Counted from the first letter of the stretch, positions 25,332 through 32,290 are shown. The stretch: DNA of 33,712 bases from Burkholderiales bacterium (GCA_019745565.1 JAIESW010000093.1:1-33712), one strand, 5' to 3'. The notes: generated by a model not told the origin, from the letters alone. Numbers and translations: made by a program.

Positions 25332-25433
25332 CCTGGCGGGATAAGCTGGGCAGCGCATAGCGGTGCTCCATCCGGTGGACTGTTGGGGCGGAGTATGCTT
25401 TGCGCGTGCGTTCCGATTCATGCAGTAGGCATG
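25274..25433 (+). repeat. Direct repeat, copy A (wbuC 3' end plus downstream DNA)
   Basis: The last 19 codons and stop of wbuC together with about 100 bp of downstream sequence align without gaps to 29567-29726. By eye about 125 of 160 bases are identical. Well-kept blocks are GGAAAGCGAT, TTGTTCGACTAGC, GCTGGGCAG and GTAGGCATGGG. The two copies bracket the first four accessory genes. Confidence 0.85.
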
Positions 25434-25446
25434 GGGACGGAAGGCT

Positions 25447-25529
25447 ACACGTCGGAATCTTCCATCGGGATCCTTACGAATAGTCATTTCTCCGACGTGT
25501 GCAAGCAGGTTGCATATATGACTATTCGT
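25447..25529. promoter_or_regulatory. Two interleaved perfect inverted repeats upstream of the SLATT-like gene
   Basis: IR1 is ACACGTCGGA (25447-25456) with TCCGACGTGT (25491-25500). IR2 is ACGAATAGTCAT (25476-25487) with ATGACTATTCGT (25518-25529). The arms alternate (1, 2, 1', 2'), which in RNA is the layout of an H-type pseudoknot and in DNA could be overlapping operators or a recombination site. A third small repeat, TGCAA/TTGCA, sits at 25500-25514. The block ends 27 bp before the ATG at 25557, and AT-rich bases in the right arm could include the promoter -10. Confidence 0.7.
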
Positions 25530-25556
25530 TAGACAGAACACACACAGGAGAAGCGA

Positions 25557-26009
25557 ATGAGTGATGCTGAGCTTCCTAGCCTTGTGGACGAGCGATTGAA
25601 GGACTGGTTGACCAGATCCGCTCAGTGGTACTTCATCTACTACGCATTGGGTACGCTAACAGTCGTGCTCACAATCACCGTTGCGTCTCGCCCGCACTTC
25701 TTTCCCAGTGAGTCCGATTGGTTGCCCACCTTGGCATGGCTGGCAGCCCTGTTTCAAGGACTCTCAACCTTCATGGTTGCGCTGCCAAAAGCTGCCGCAT
25801 ACAGAGCGGCGTGGCGGGTGCTTTGGCTAGGCCGCACTGAGTATGTCGATAGCGACAAGACACAGGAGGACGCTCGGCAACTGCGGAATGCAATTGCGAG
25901 AGGTTGGGCCATCATCGATGGCGGTTACACAGACGCCTTTCGTTCCTACGGCCGTGCACTTCCTCCGACTCGAGGCGGAAAGTCTCAGGCCAATCCTGCT
26001 GGCCGGTAG
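25557..26009 (+). CDS. SLATT-like two-transmembrane protein
   Basis: A 150-residue membrane protein with two helices (about 24-44 and 55-76), a short N-terminal cytoplasmic helix and a C-terminal helical part (YRAAWRVLWLGRTEY, then LRNAIARGWAIIDGGYTDAF). The layout matches SLATT-family proteins, predicted pore-forming effectors coupled to SMODS or SLOG nucleotide sensors in anti-phage systems (established family knowledge; this membership is my inference from layout). The ATG has a strong AGGAG site 6 nt upstream. It is the first gene of the accessory block, with the interleaved inverted repeats in front. Codon use is less GC-biased than in dnaE. Confidence 0.65.
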   Translation: MSDAELPSLVDERLKDWLTRSAQWYFIYYALGTLTVVLTITVASRPHFFPSESDWLPTLAWLAALFQGLSTFMVALPKAAAYRAAWRVLWLGRTEYVDSDKTQEDARQLRNAIARGWAIIDGGYTDAFRSYGRALPPTRGGKSQANPAGR

Positions 26010-26126
26010 CGACCCCCCCGTGTCTAAATTCTGTATGCGCCTAACCGGCTACAGCGGTCTTCGCCCGCTTTCGCCAGCAGGTGATTCAGGGCATTCGGCG
26101 TCATCAACCGCGCACATCGATAGCTG

Positions 26127-27041
26127 ATGCCCAAAAAGATCTCCGAAGCGACTCGCCGCGATCTGATTGACTCATTGCTGCTAGAGAACGTGCAATGGGC
26201 CGGTCGGCTGGAAGAACCGGATTTCCTGGCTAGAATTTTCGACGTGAACGCTCTTCCGTCCAAGGATTACAGATTCACGAACGCATACCGGGACATCTGG
26301 CAGCACCGCGTCAACAACTTGCGCGACTGGGACGACGATTGGATCTTCTACGACTCCCGCTTTGACTTGCTTCATGCCGATGATGATTTGTTCCTGACGT
26401 TCCTCTGCGAAACACTCCATCCGGTGGTTCGGAGTGGTCCGGAAGAGGTCGAGCGCCTTCGTCAGATGTACAACCTGTTCCTGCGGAAGGACGGCTACGA
26501 GTTAGTGGAGCGTGCTCGTATGGCGGGCCGGCCGGTATTCGCAGCGCGCCAAGCCTCAGACGTTGACCTAACTTCGCTGGAAAGCCTGAAGGAAAGCCTT
26601 CCCGAAGGCGGATTCACCTACATTGCGCGCCAGATTACCCGAATGGAATCGAGTATCGAAGGAGACCCCGATCTCGCCATTGGCACAGCGAAAGAACTGG
26701 TCGAGACGGTTTGTCGTACCATCCTTTCGGAGCGAGGCGTGCAGGCTCCTCCGTCCATAGATCTTTCCCAGTTGGTCAAGCTCACGACCAAGGAACTGAA
26801 ACTGACTCCAGCCGACATCCGGGAAGAGGATGCAGCTGCGGACGCAATTCGGCGCTTGCTCGGAAGTCTGGGGACTATCACCCAAAGCTTAGCGGAGATC
26901 AGAAACAGGTTCGGAACAGGTCACGGCAAGGCCGCCGACGCAAAGGGCTTAGGATCAGTCCACGCCAAACTCTCGGTGGGCGCAGCGTCAACGCTTGCAC
27001 TCTTTCTTCAAGAGACACATCAGAGCACGCGTACAAAATGA
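26127..27041 (+). CDS. Abortive-infection protein (AbiJ-type N-terminal domain plus Abi_C)
   Basis: A 304-residue protein. Residues about 1-130 (RDIWQHRVNNLRDWDDDWIFYDSRFDLL, then DDDLFLTFLCETLHPVVR) resemble an AbiJ N-terminal domain. Residues about 190-300 match the abortive-infection C-terminal domain, with AKELVETVCRTILSERG and the terminal motif EIRNRFGTGHGK. Abi_C proteins occur in phage-exclusion systems and are thought to be HEPN-related, so an RNase-type toxin activity is possible but unproven. ATG 26127 has no good ribosome site. It sits 117 bp after the SLATT-like gene and 127 bp before the NDT-like gene on the same strand. Confidence 0.75.
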   Translation: MPKKISEATRRDLIDSLLLENVQWAGRLEEPDFLARIFDVNALPSKDYRFTNAYRDIWQHRVNNLRDWDDDWIFYDSRFDLLHADDDLFLTFLCETLHPVVRSGPEEVERLRQMYNLFLRKDGYELVERARMAGRPVFAARQASDVDLTSLESLKESLPEGGFTYIARQITRMESSIEGDPDLAIGTAKELVETVCRTILSERGVQAPPSIDLSQLVKLTTKELKLTPADIREEDAAADAIRRLLGSLGTITQSLAEIRNRFGTGHGKAADAKGLGSVHAKLSVGAASTLALFLQETHQSTRTK

Positions 27042-27168
27042 TGCCGAACCTTTGCATCAACCGGAGCGCCCAACAGCGGAGCCGCCATTGCGTACCCTCC
27101 TCGCTTCGCTCGTCGGCGACCGGCTACGCAGCACGTTGCGCCCCACGAACACCACCTACCTCAACGCT

Positions 27169-28263
27169 ATGACCGACGAAAACACATCTGACGCACCTCA
27201 ACAAGCGTTGCCGGTTGTGCCCAGCGGACATGAGAGGCACTGCTTCATCGTCATGCCCTTTGGACGGGACAGTTCCGAGCAGAAGTGGTTTCGTGGTTGG
27301 TATGATGTAGTCATAAAGCAGGCAGTAATCGAAGCTGGATTTGAGCCAAAACTCGCAGCAGCCGAGGAGCAGCCCGGAGCGATCAACGACGAGATTCGCG
27401 CTCATCTCGCTCTTGATCCAATGGTGGTCGTTGATCTAGGGGGCGCCGAACCAGAGGATGAACCAAATCCCAACGTGATGTATAAGTTGGGTATTCGCCA
27501 TGCGCTAGGTCTTCCCCTCGTCATGATGGCGTGGAAAGGGCAACGCCTTCCATTCGATGTCAGCAATCAGCGCATCATCGTCGAAGAACGCGACCTTGTG
27601 GATCTTGAGACCAACCGCAAACGCCTCGTCACGTTCATCCATGCTGCACAACAGGGCAAGTACTATCGTCCAATGGAAGCAGTGGAACGAATGACAACGA
27701 TTGCGGCGGCCTCCGAGACTCTCGGAGAGGACTCTCTGCTTCGCGCTCTAGCGCAGGAGGTACGCGATCTCAGATCTTCGATTCTTCAGGTGTCGAGCTA
27801 CCGCGAGCCTCGTCGCCACCGCGATCATGTCCCGACGGTCAAGAAGCTGATCCAAGGCAAGGTCTTCCGAAAGGATCTCTACCCGTACTTTCAGGAAGTG
27901 GGCGGTGATCCGGGCGCATGGGCAATGGTTCTTCGTACGCAGCTATCAGCAGAAGACGCGAAAGCGATGAATGACTGGAACGGCGACGACTGGAAGAAGT
28001 TCATCTCCAACCGTTGGAAGGAGATTCGGGACGGCGCATTGACTGGTACGGCCCCCTCGTACGGATTGGACGAATCGCTTCTGGCCGCCGCGAAGGAACT
28101 CTTGCCGGCTCAGCCCTGGCCATCCGGCATTCACCGCGATCTAGCGGACAAGCTCGGCCTAACGCCAGGGCAGGCATCCAAGTACATCCAGGCGCTCATC
28201 AAGCGGGGCGACTTCTTGGAACAAATAGACGGCCAGCTCCTTCCCGAAGACGGCGCGGCCTAA
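27169..28263 (+). CDS. Nucleoside 2-deoxyribosyltransferase/TIR-like domain protein with C-terminal HTH
   Basis: A 364-residue protein. Residues about 20-155 carry the pattern of the NDT/TIR-like (SLOG-related) fold: HCFIVMPFG near the start, a DEIRAHLALDPMVVVDLGG middle strand, and NPNVMYKLGIRHALGLPLVMM. Such domains bind or cleave nucleotides such as NAD or cyclic nucleotide signals. The middle third is helical and unassigned. The last 60 residues look like a winged helix-turn-helix (HRDLADKLGLTPGQASKYIQALIKRG). ATG 27169 gives MTDENTSD; the open frame upstream overlaps the Abi gene and looks non-coding. It could be the sensor partner of the SLATT-like protein (inference from neighbourhood). 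Confidence 0.65.
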   Translation: MTDENTSDAPQQALPVVPSGHERHCFIVMPFGRDSSEQKWFRGWYDVVIKQAVIEAGFEPKLAAAEEQPGAINDEIRAHLALDPMVVVDLGGAEPEDEPNPNVMYKLGIRHALGLPLVMMAWKGQRLPFDVSNQRIIVEERDLVDLETNRKRLVTFIHAAQQGKYYRPMEAVERMTTIAAASETLGEDSLLRALAQEVRDLRSSILQVSSYREPRRHRDHVPTVKKLIQGKVFRKDLYPYFQEVGGDPGAWAMVLRTQLSAEDAKAMNDWNGDDWKKFISNRWKEIRDGALTGTAPSYGLDESLLAAAKELLPAQPWPSGIHRDLADKLGLTPGQASKYIQALIKRGDFLEQIDGQLLPEDGAA

Positions 28264-28355
28264 CCCTTCGCTCCATCTGAGTCCACCTGCGGCGTTCGGC
28301 TGCAAAGCGTTCACGTCGGCCCGTCGGGGCCACTTGCCACAAAGCGAAGCGAAAG

Positions 28356-29237
28356 ATGTGGAACGGCTGTCCTCTCTTTGAACAGTTTAGCCTGGAGCTT
28401 CCTCTGTGGCGCTACCTTGCTTGGTACAAGTTCGAGGATATGCTCGATAGCTCATCGCTGTTCTTCACTCGCGCGGACTACCTGAAGCAGAAGTACGACG
28501 ATGCTGAGGGCGAACTGACAACTTCGGACTCGGAGCTTATCGACACCGTCCTTAGCGGCATGCATCAAATGGTTTCCGGGCAGCGCACGTATATTCGGTC
28601 GGTTTCCGGGATACCCTTCATTGGTAGCCAAGCTGCAGATGTCGACAAGTACCGAGCCGCGGTAGAAAAACTGTACCGGTACTACCTCAATCACGCTCAT
28701 GTGAGCTGTTGGCATCAGAACTCTGGCGAAGATCTCCACATGTGGCGCGAATACGTGCCGGACGGAAACGGAGTGGCACTTCGTACAACTACACGAGCGC
28801 TTCTTGCTTCCATGGGAAAGACTCCTGATGAAGTCCTCGCGACCATAGTCCAGTATATTGACCATGCTGCCGAACCGATCACGCATGCACTGTGGCGCGG
28901 AGGTGGTCTGTATCTTGTTGTTCTGCAGATGCTTACTCGGAAGAAGCTTGAATTCGCTCCGGAGCGAGAGTTCAGGCTTTTGACATGCAGTCTGCCCATC
29001 AGAGAGCTGTATGGGCAAGTGTTACGCGACGACATCGATTTCTCTAACCGGGTAACTGCTCCCGGACGGCACGTGGCAGTTGATTTACTCGCACTCCAGC
29101 CGCAGATTGTTCTTCATCCCAAGGCCTCTCCGGAGTTACACGATCGTGTATCCGCATTGCTACGCTCACACAGCATAGCCGGGCAAGTCGATGAATGGCC
29201 GATAGTGCGATCAAGTATTGCGGCGATTGCGGTCTAA
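28356..29237 (+). CDS. DUF2971-like protein
   Basis: A 293-residue protein resembling DUF2971: an N-terminal PLWRYLAWYKFEDMLDSSSLFFTRADYLKQKYDDAEGEL segment (the family has a Y/W-rich strand, then a site for damaged or arriving ligands), a central CWHQNSGEDLHMWREY and GNGVALRTT, and a late APEREFRLL. The biochemical role of the family is not established; it is frequent in genomic islands and near defence genes. ATG 28356 has only a weak GAAAG site. It follows the NDT-like gene by 92 bp and is the last gene before the repeat-rich stretch. Confidence 0.6.
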   Translation: MWNGCPLFEQFSLELPLWRYLAWYKFEDMLDSSSLFFTRADYLKQKYDDAEGELTTSDSELIDTVLSGMHQMVSGQRTYIRSVSGIPFIGSQAADVDKYRAAVEKLYRYYLNHAHVSCWHQNSGEDLHMWREYVPDGNGVALRTTTRALLASMGKTPDEVLATIVQYIDHAAEPITHALWRGGGLYLVVLQMLTRKKLEFAPEREFRLLTCSLPIRELYGQVLRDDIDFSNRVTAPGRHVAVDLLALQPQIVLHPKASPELHDRVSALLRSHSIAGQVDEWPIVRSSIAAIAV

Positions 29238-29252
29238 GTTTTTCACGCAGCG

Positions 29253-29284
29253 GGCTGGCTTACAGCGTCGCTTCCGAGCCAGCC
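29253..29284 (+). terminator. Stem-loop after the DUF2971-like gene
   Basis: GGCTGGCT (29253-29260) pairs exactly with AGCCAGCC (29277-29284) across a 16-nt loop, 15 bp after the stop codon. There is no U-run after it, so it is at best a weak or factor-assisted terminator. Confidence 0.35.
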
Positions 29285-29427
29285 GTTGATGGAAGACGGG
29301 TTGACATGCACACATGCCTCCGCCTCGTGTAACCAAGGCATTCGTCAATGCGGCGACGACCGCGTTCAACAAGAGTATTGGTCATGTCACCGACCTGTAT
29401 CGCAAGGTTGTACTCCACGGGGGATAC

Positions 29428-29469
29428 AAAGGAAGGGGTCAAAAAGGAAGGGGTCCAAAGGAAGGGGTC
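29428..29469 (+). repeat. Three tandem copies of a 13-nt repeat
   Basis: AAAGGAAGGGGTC occurs exactly at 29428-29440, 29443-29455 and 29457-29469, spaced by 15 and 14 bases. The third copy runs into the 15-bp hairpin at 29466. The motif GGGGTC and its complement GACCCC (29515-29520) frame the hairpin. This resembles ends of REP/RAYT-type elements, but no transposase gene is present. Confidence 0.8.
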
Positions 29470-29513
29470 TTTCATCGTGCGCAGGGATGGGGTCGCATGC
29501 ACGATGAAAGACC
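29466..29513. repeat. Perfect 15-bp inverted repeat (hairpin)
   Basis: GGTCTTTCATCGTGC (29466-29480) and GCACGATGAAAGACC (29499-29513) are exact reverse complements with an 18-nt spacer. No open frame here has coding character. It may be a non-autonomous element, a protein-binding site or a strong RNA hairpin. Confidence 0.8.
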
Positions 29514-29566
29514 TGACCCCGTGCGTGTGCGTGAACGCTGGAGGAGCGGGCACTTTGGGCACCTGT

Positions 29567-29726
29567 GGAAAGCGATTGAGCGGCCGATGCCTATCTCCGC
29601 CGGTTGGAGGCGTTGTTCGACTAGCTTAGCGAGATACGCTGGGCAGTGGATCAGGGCGCCTCATCCGTTGGACGGCTGGGGAGGAGTATCCTTTGCGCGA
29701 GTGTCTCGCCTCATGCGGTAGGCATG
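29567..29726 (+). pseudogene. wbuC 3'-end remnant, direct repeat copy B
   Basis: These bases align without gaps to 25274-25433 at about 78% identity by eye. In the wbuC frame it reads ESD, then an in-frame TGA, then AADAYLRRLEALFD and the same TAG stop. Only the tail of the gene is present; the bases before 29567 do not match wbuC. It marks the right edge of the block holding the first four accessory genes. Confidence 0.8.
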
Positions 29727-29785
29727 GGTGAGTAGGGCACTGCCCTAGCATCGTCGACTGGGATCTCAAGGCGGGAGGATCGGCG

Positions 29786-29821
29786 ATGGAACAGGCACTT
29801 GGTGCGGTGCTTTTACGTTAA
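29786..29821 (+). CDS. Possible 11-codon open frame with strong ribosome site
   Basis: ATG at 29786 is preceded by GGGAGG with a 7-nt gap. It encodes MEQALGAVLLR and then TAA. It may be a leader peptide, or the first codons of a gene that once followed wbuC and was cut off by rearrangement. Too short to judge by composition. Confidence 0.25.
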   Translation: MEQALGAVLLR

Positions 29822-29884
29822 GAGACGTGAAACGCTACGTCAATTTGGGTCGATTTCTAGTTTGGCTGCAAAGGATCCGAGTAC

Positions 29885-30322
29885 ATGGATTGGACAGAGA
29901 TAGTCGGTGCGGTTGGAATAGGGGCGATTGCGACTAAGCTCTTGGATATCGTGTGGCTGCAACGTGCCGTACGACGCAGCGAGAGGATCAACTGGCTCAG
30001 AGACAAGCGGATCGAAGCGTTCTCCTCATTGGTAGAAGAGCTTCTTCTTACCGGTGTTTGGCTCTACTCTACTGACCCATCACAAGCTAGGCGGCTATGT
30101 GCTAAGGCTTTGCTGCTCGTGAACGACGGTCGCATCAACGACATGATCCTCGGGTACGTTCCTCGTTCTCTCGATGCTAGAAGTCGACTAGACCAATTTA
30201 TCAACAACGGCTCGAGCACAATTGACGAACGCACGGCCATGCGAGAACGTGAGGACGCAATGATTCGCAGGTATGCGAACAGCTTGATACACGAGCTCCG
30301 TGCTCTGCTGCTCAAGGATTGA
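29885..30322 (+). CDS. Small membrane-anchored protein of unknown function
   Basis: A 145-residue protein with one N-terminal membrane helix (about 5-25, IVGAVGIGAIATKLLDIVWL), followed by a soluble helical domain containing RINWLRDKRIEAFSSLVEEL and a basic C-terminal helix. I do not recognise a named family; proteins with this plan are frequent in islands. ATG 29885 has AAGGA about 10 nt upstream. It lies outside the wbuC-tail repeat pair and is flanked by long non-coding gaps, so it is probably transcribed alone. Codon use is AT-richer than the core genes. Confidence 0.7.
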   Translation: MDWTEIVGAVGIGAIATKLLDIVWLQRAVRRSERINWLRDKRIEAFSSLVEELLLTGVWLYSTDPSQARRLCAKALLLVNDGRINDMILGYVPRSLDARSRLDQFINNGSSTIDERTAMREREDAMIRRYANSLIHELRALLLKD

Positions 30323-30546
30323 CCTCATGACTCCCGCCCATGCCTAACCTTAGCATCCACGTGTCCACGTGACTAGCAGCGGCGTGCTTCACACTACACT
30401 GCTGTCAGGTGATTCGTGTCATTGGGCTGCACGGTGCATCGCACGCCGGCCGCCTCGCCCTCATATTGAGAAAGCCGCCTACGCCAAGCAGTCTCGCCCG
30501 CCGCCAACAGCCGTTGTCGCTTCGAGTCCGCGGCCGCTTGCCCGAT

Positions 30547-31113
30547 ATGGAGGAAACCTGGGTGACGTTCTCGGAAGAAGAGAAGGCTGCCCTTTCACGC
30601 TATCTGCCGCCTCACGCATTGACGGAACTGGCAGAGTCATGCAGCTTCGTTGGAGCGTTCTACCACTACCAGAGGGCGAATCCCACCAGCTTCGCAGCCG
30701 AACGCACTCACTTCAAGCGCGTAGCATCCTCCGCTCGTGCACTTCTTGAGTGCTTTGATGCTTCTTCTCGCGACTGGATGCAGCTTCGCGCAATCGTTGA
30801 GCTCGGGAGCGGAGCAGAACGAGGGACGGTCAATACCGAGGAGCTCTGCCGCCTGCTTCGTGTCCTTGTCAGTGGCTGCGAGCACCACGCGGAGAGGTTG
30901 CCTGTACGTCGACCACCTCGCACTCTGGAGTACGAGGTCCGATGGATAGCCCGCGTCACAGAGCCTGTTGGTGTCAAGACATCTGCGGCGCCTGGATCGA
31001 AGTTCACCAAAATCGTCCGAACCTGCTTCGCGGCCATGGGGATCCACTCAGATCCTGGACGTGCGATACGGAGCTATATCGCACACCGAGATGACGATCC
31101 CCTTCGTTGGTAG
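30547..31113 (+). CDS. Hypothetical accessory protein
   Basis: A 188-residue soluble protein, mainly helical (EEEKAALSRYLPPHALTELAE; SARALLECFDASSRDWMQL). Its C-terminal part (GSKFTKIVRTCFAAMGIHSDPGRAIRSYIAHR) resembles unnamed proteins often seen in integrated elements, which end in a G-x-F-x-x-x-V-R helix and a terminal Arg-rich helix. No catalytic motif is visible. The ATG at 30547 is chosen because the frame upstream, back to a GTG at 30409, has the composition of intergenic DNA; neither start has a clear ribosome site. It lies 83 bp before the tRNA-like gene. Confidence 0.55.
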   Translation: MEETWVTFSEEEKAALSRYLPPHALTELAESCSFVGAFYHYQRANPTSFAAERTHFKRVASSARALLECFDASSRDWMQLRAIVELGSGAERGTVNTEELCRLLRVLVSGCEHHAERLPVRRPPRTLEYEVRWIARVTEPVGVKTSAAPGSKFTKIVRTCFAAMGIHSDPGRAIRSYIAHRDDDPLRW

Positions 31114-31196
31114 AGGCCCACTCGTAACCTATCGGTTCTGGCTGATAGCACGCAGACTATCGTCAATGCCACGCGCGCTCACTAAAGCGGCGGCAG

Positions 31197-31293
31197 GGCG
31201 GTATAGCTCAGCGGAGAGAGCATCCAGCTTACGTCAGCATCGCCGTTGCGGTGTTGGGCTGGAAGGGCGCGGGTTCGACCCCCGCTACCGCCA
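31197..31293 (+). tRNA. tRNA-like gene with a 31-nt anticodon loop containing a hairpin
   Basis: The body is fully canonical. Acceptor stem GGCGGTA/TACCGCC, T8 and A9, D-arm GCTC/GAGC with a GG-containing 8-nt loop, anticodon stem TCCAG/CTGGA, a 5-nt variable loop AGGGC, T-arm GCGGG/CCCGC with TTCGACC, and discriminator A. CAA follows where CCA might be encoded. The anticodon loop is 31 nt instead of 7 and contains a 9-bp stem CAGCATCGC/GCGGTGTTG (two G-T pairs) closed by CGTT. Removing that 22-nt hairpin leaves a 6-bp stem with the 7-nt loop TTACGTG; other removals give other anticodons, so no amino acid is assigned. It may be a disrupted tRNA, an intron-like insertion or a tRNA-mimic RNA. 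Confidence 0.6.
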
Positions 31294-31302
31294 CAACTGC
31301 TC

Positions 31303-31339
31303 TGACTAACCTGGCGCCCGGTTTGCCCAGGTTTAGTCA
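31303..31339. terminator. Stem-loop just after the tRNA-like gene
   Basis: TGACTAACCTGG (31303-31314) pairs with CCAGGTTTAGTCA (31327-31339), 12 base pairs with one bulged T. No U-run follows. It could stop transcription of the tRNA-like gene or be an inverted-repeat protein site. The bases from 31340 to 31639 hold no gene I can support; a 38-codon GTG frame at about 31398 is not convincing. Confidence 0.4.
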
Positions 31340-31639
31340 AAGTTGCGATGAAGGCCAATAACAATTGGCAGATCGTCAGATACGCGGGGAACATCAGTGA
31401 CAAAGGTCGACATCTGGTCCAAGCTTGGTAGCGAGGTGACCAAAGCGGAGTTCCAACTGCGCTTGATCAGTCCGCTGATCCTTGTGAGTGGCGGCCCAGT
31501 AACGTCATGAACGTGATGCGCGAAGACGAACGCGCGTGCATGGCGAGCGGTTGGCGGCATCGGATGCGCGTACGCAACGCCTGCTTTCGCCCCAACGCGT
31601 ATTGGGCGCTACTAAGTGTGCCTCTGGAGCCGAGAGTTG

Positions 31640-32290
31640 ATGCAGATATCGTTGATCGGAACCGTACACGCGGAAAGTGGACGCGCCAATGTGGCTGAGT
31701 TGCTGGCGATTCTTGATCGCCTTCAACCTGACGTCATTTTTGCAGAGATCCCCTCCGGCAATCTTGCTGACTACCTCGACGGCTCTCACGGAAACCTCGA
31801 GTCCGCGGCCGTTGTACTCTATCGCAAGCGCCGTCCAGTCAGCGTCTTTCCTGTGGACTCAGATAAACCAAGCGACGAGTTCTTCAGAGAAGCCGAGGAG
31901 ATGTTCAAGAAGATCGAAAGGACGAGTCCTGGGTATTGCCGTTTGATGGACCAGAACAGGCTCGACGTGCGGGATCACGGTTTCCCATACCTCAACAGCG
32001 ATCGCTGCGTCCAAGCATGGGCAGGCATCTACGAGGAGGTGCTTGCGACAATCGAATGGATCGGAGACGCCAGGTTGCGAGAGATACACGATCGTTGGAG
32101 CGAGACAAATGACCGTCGCGAGAGGGGAATGCTAGAGAACATCAACGGCTATTGCGTCCGCCGCGCACTCTCTCATGGAGTGCTTCTCGTTGGCGCTGCG
32201 CACAGGAGAGCCATGATGGAGAAGGTGCGGGAGCAACGAGGCGCCGGTGCGCCAGCAGTCTCATGGGACCTTGAGAATCCTCTCGATTAG
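31640..32290 (+). CDS. TraB/Tiki-superfamily-like protein
   Basis: A 216-residue protein. The N terminus, MQISLIGTVHAESG with His10, then LQPDVIFAEIPSG, and the late strand GVLLVGAAHRRAMMEKV resemble the GxxH, E and GxxH elements of the TraB/PrgY-GumN-ChaN-EreA (Tiki) fold. These are metal-dependent hydrolases or shutdown factors; no specific function can be given. No signal peptide or membrane helix is seen. ATG 31640 is chosen as the start of the conserved strand; GGAG lies 11 nt upstream. It is the last accessory gene and converges with acylphosphatase. Confidence 0.55.
   Translation: MQISLIGTVHAESGRANVAELLAILDRLQPDVIFAEIPSGNLADYLDGSHGNLESAAVVLYRKRRPVSVFPVDSDKPSDEFFREAEEMFKKIERTSPGYCRLMDQNRLDVRDHGFPYLNSDRCVQAWAGIYEEVLATIEWIGDARLREIHDRWSETNDRRERGMLENINGYCVRRALSHGVLLVGAAHRRAMMEKVREQRGAGAPAVSWDLENPLD

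Noticed and set aside
25434..29566. Integrase, transposase or IS that would explain the repeat-bracketed block
   Set aside because: None of the four proteins looks like a recombinase, and no IS ends were found next to the direct repeats.
29314..29721. 135-codon plus-strand frame across the repeats and wbuC-tail remnant
   Set aside because: It crosses the tandem repeat and hairpin and reads the wbuC tail in a wrong frame; composition is not coding.
26010..30546. Complete integron attC sites between accessory genes
   Set aside because: GCCTAAC halves are present, but no partner half at the right distance and no integrase gene is in the window; kept only as a weak finding.
30409..30546. Upstream extension of the 30547 gene
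   Set aside because: The 46 extra codons look like intergenic sequence, and no ribosome site supports the GTG.
31340..31639. Short frames (for example a GTG frame near 31398, 38 codons)
   Set aside because: No ribosome site, no similarity I recognise and no length support.
25557..32290. CRISPR array or cas genes in the accessory region
   Set aside because: The only short tandem repeat (13 nt at 29428) has spacers of 1-2 nt, and no Cas protein is recognisable.
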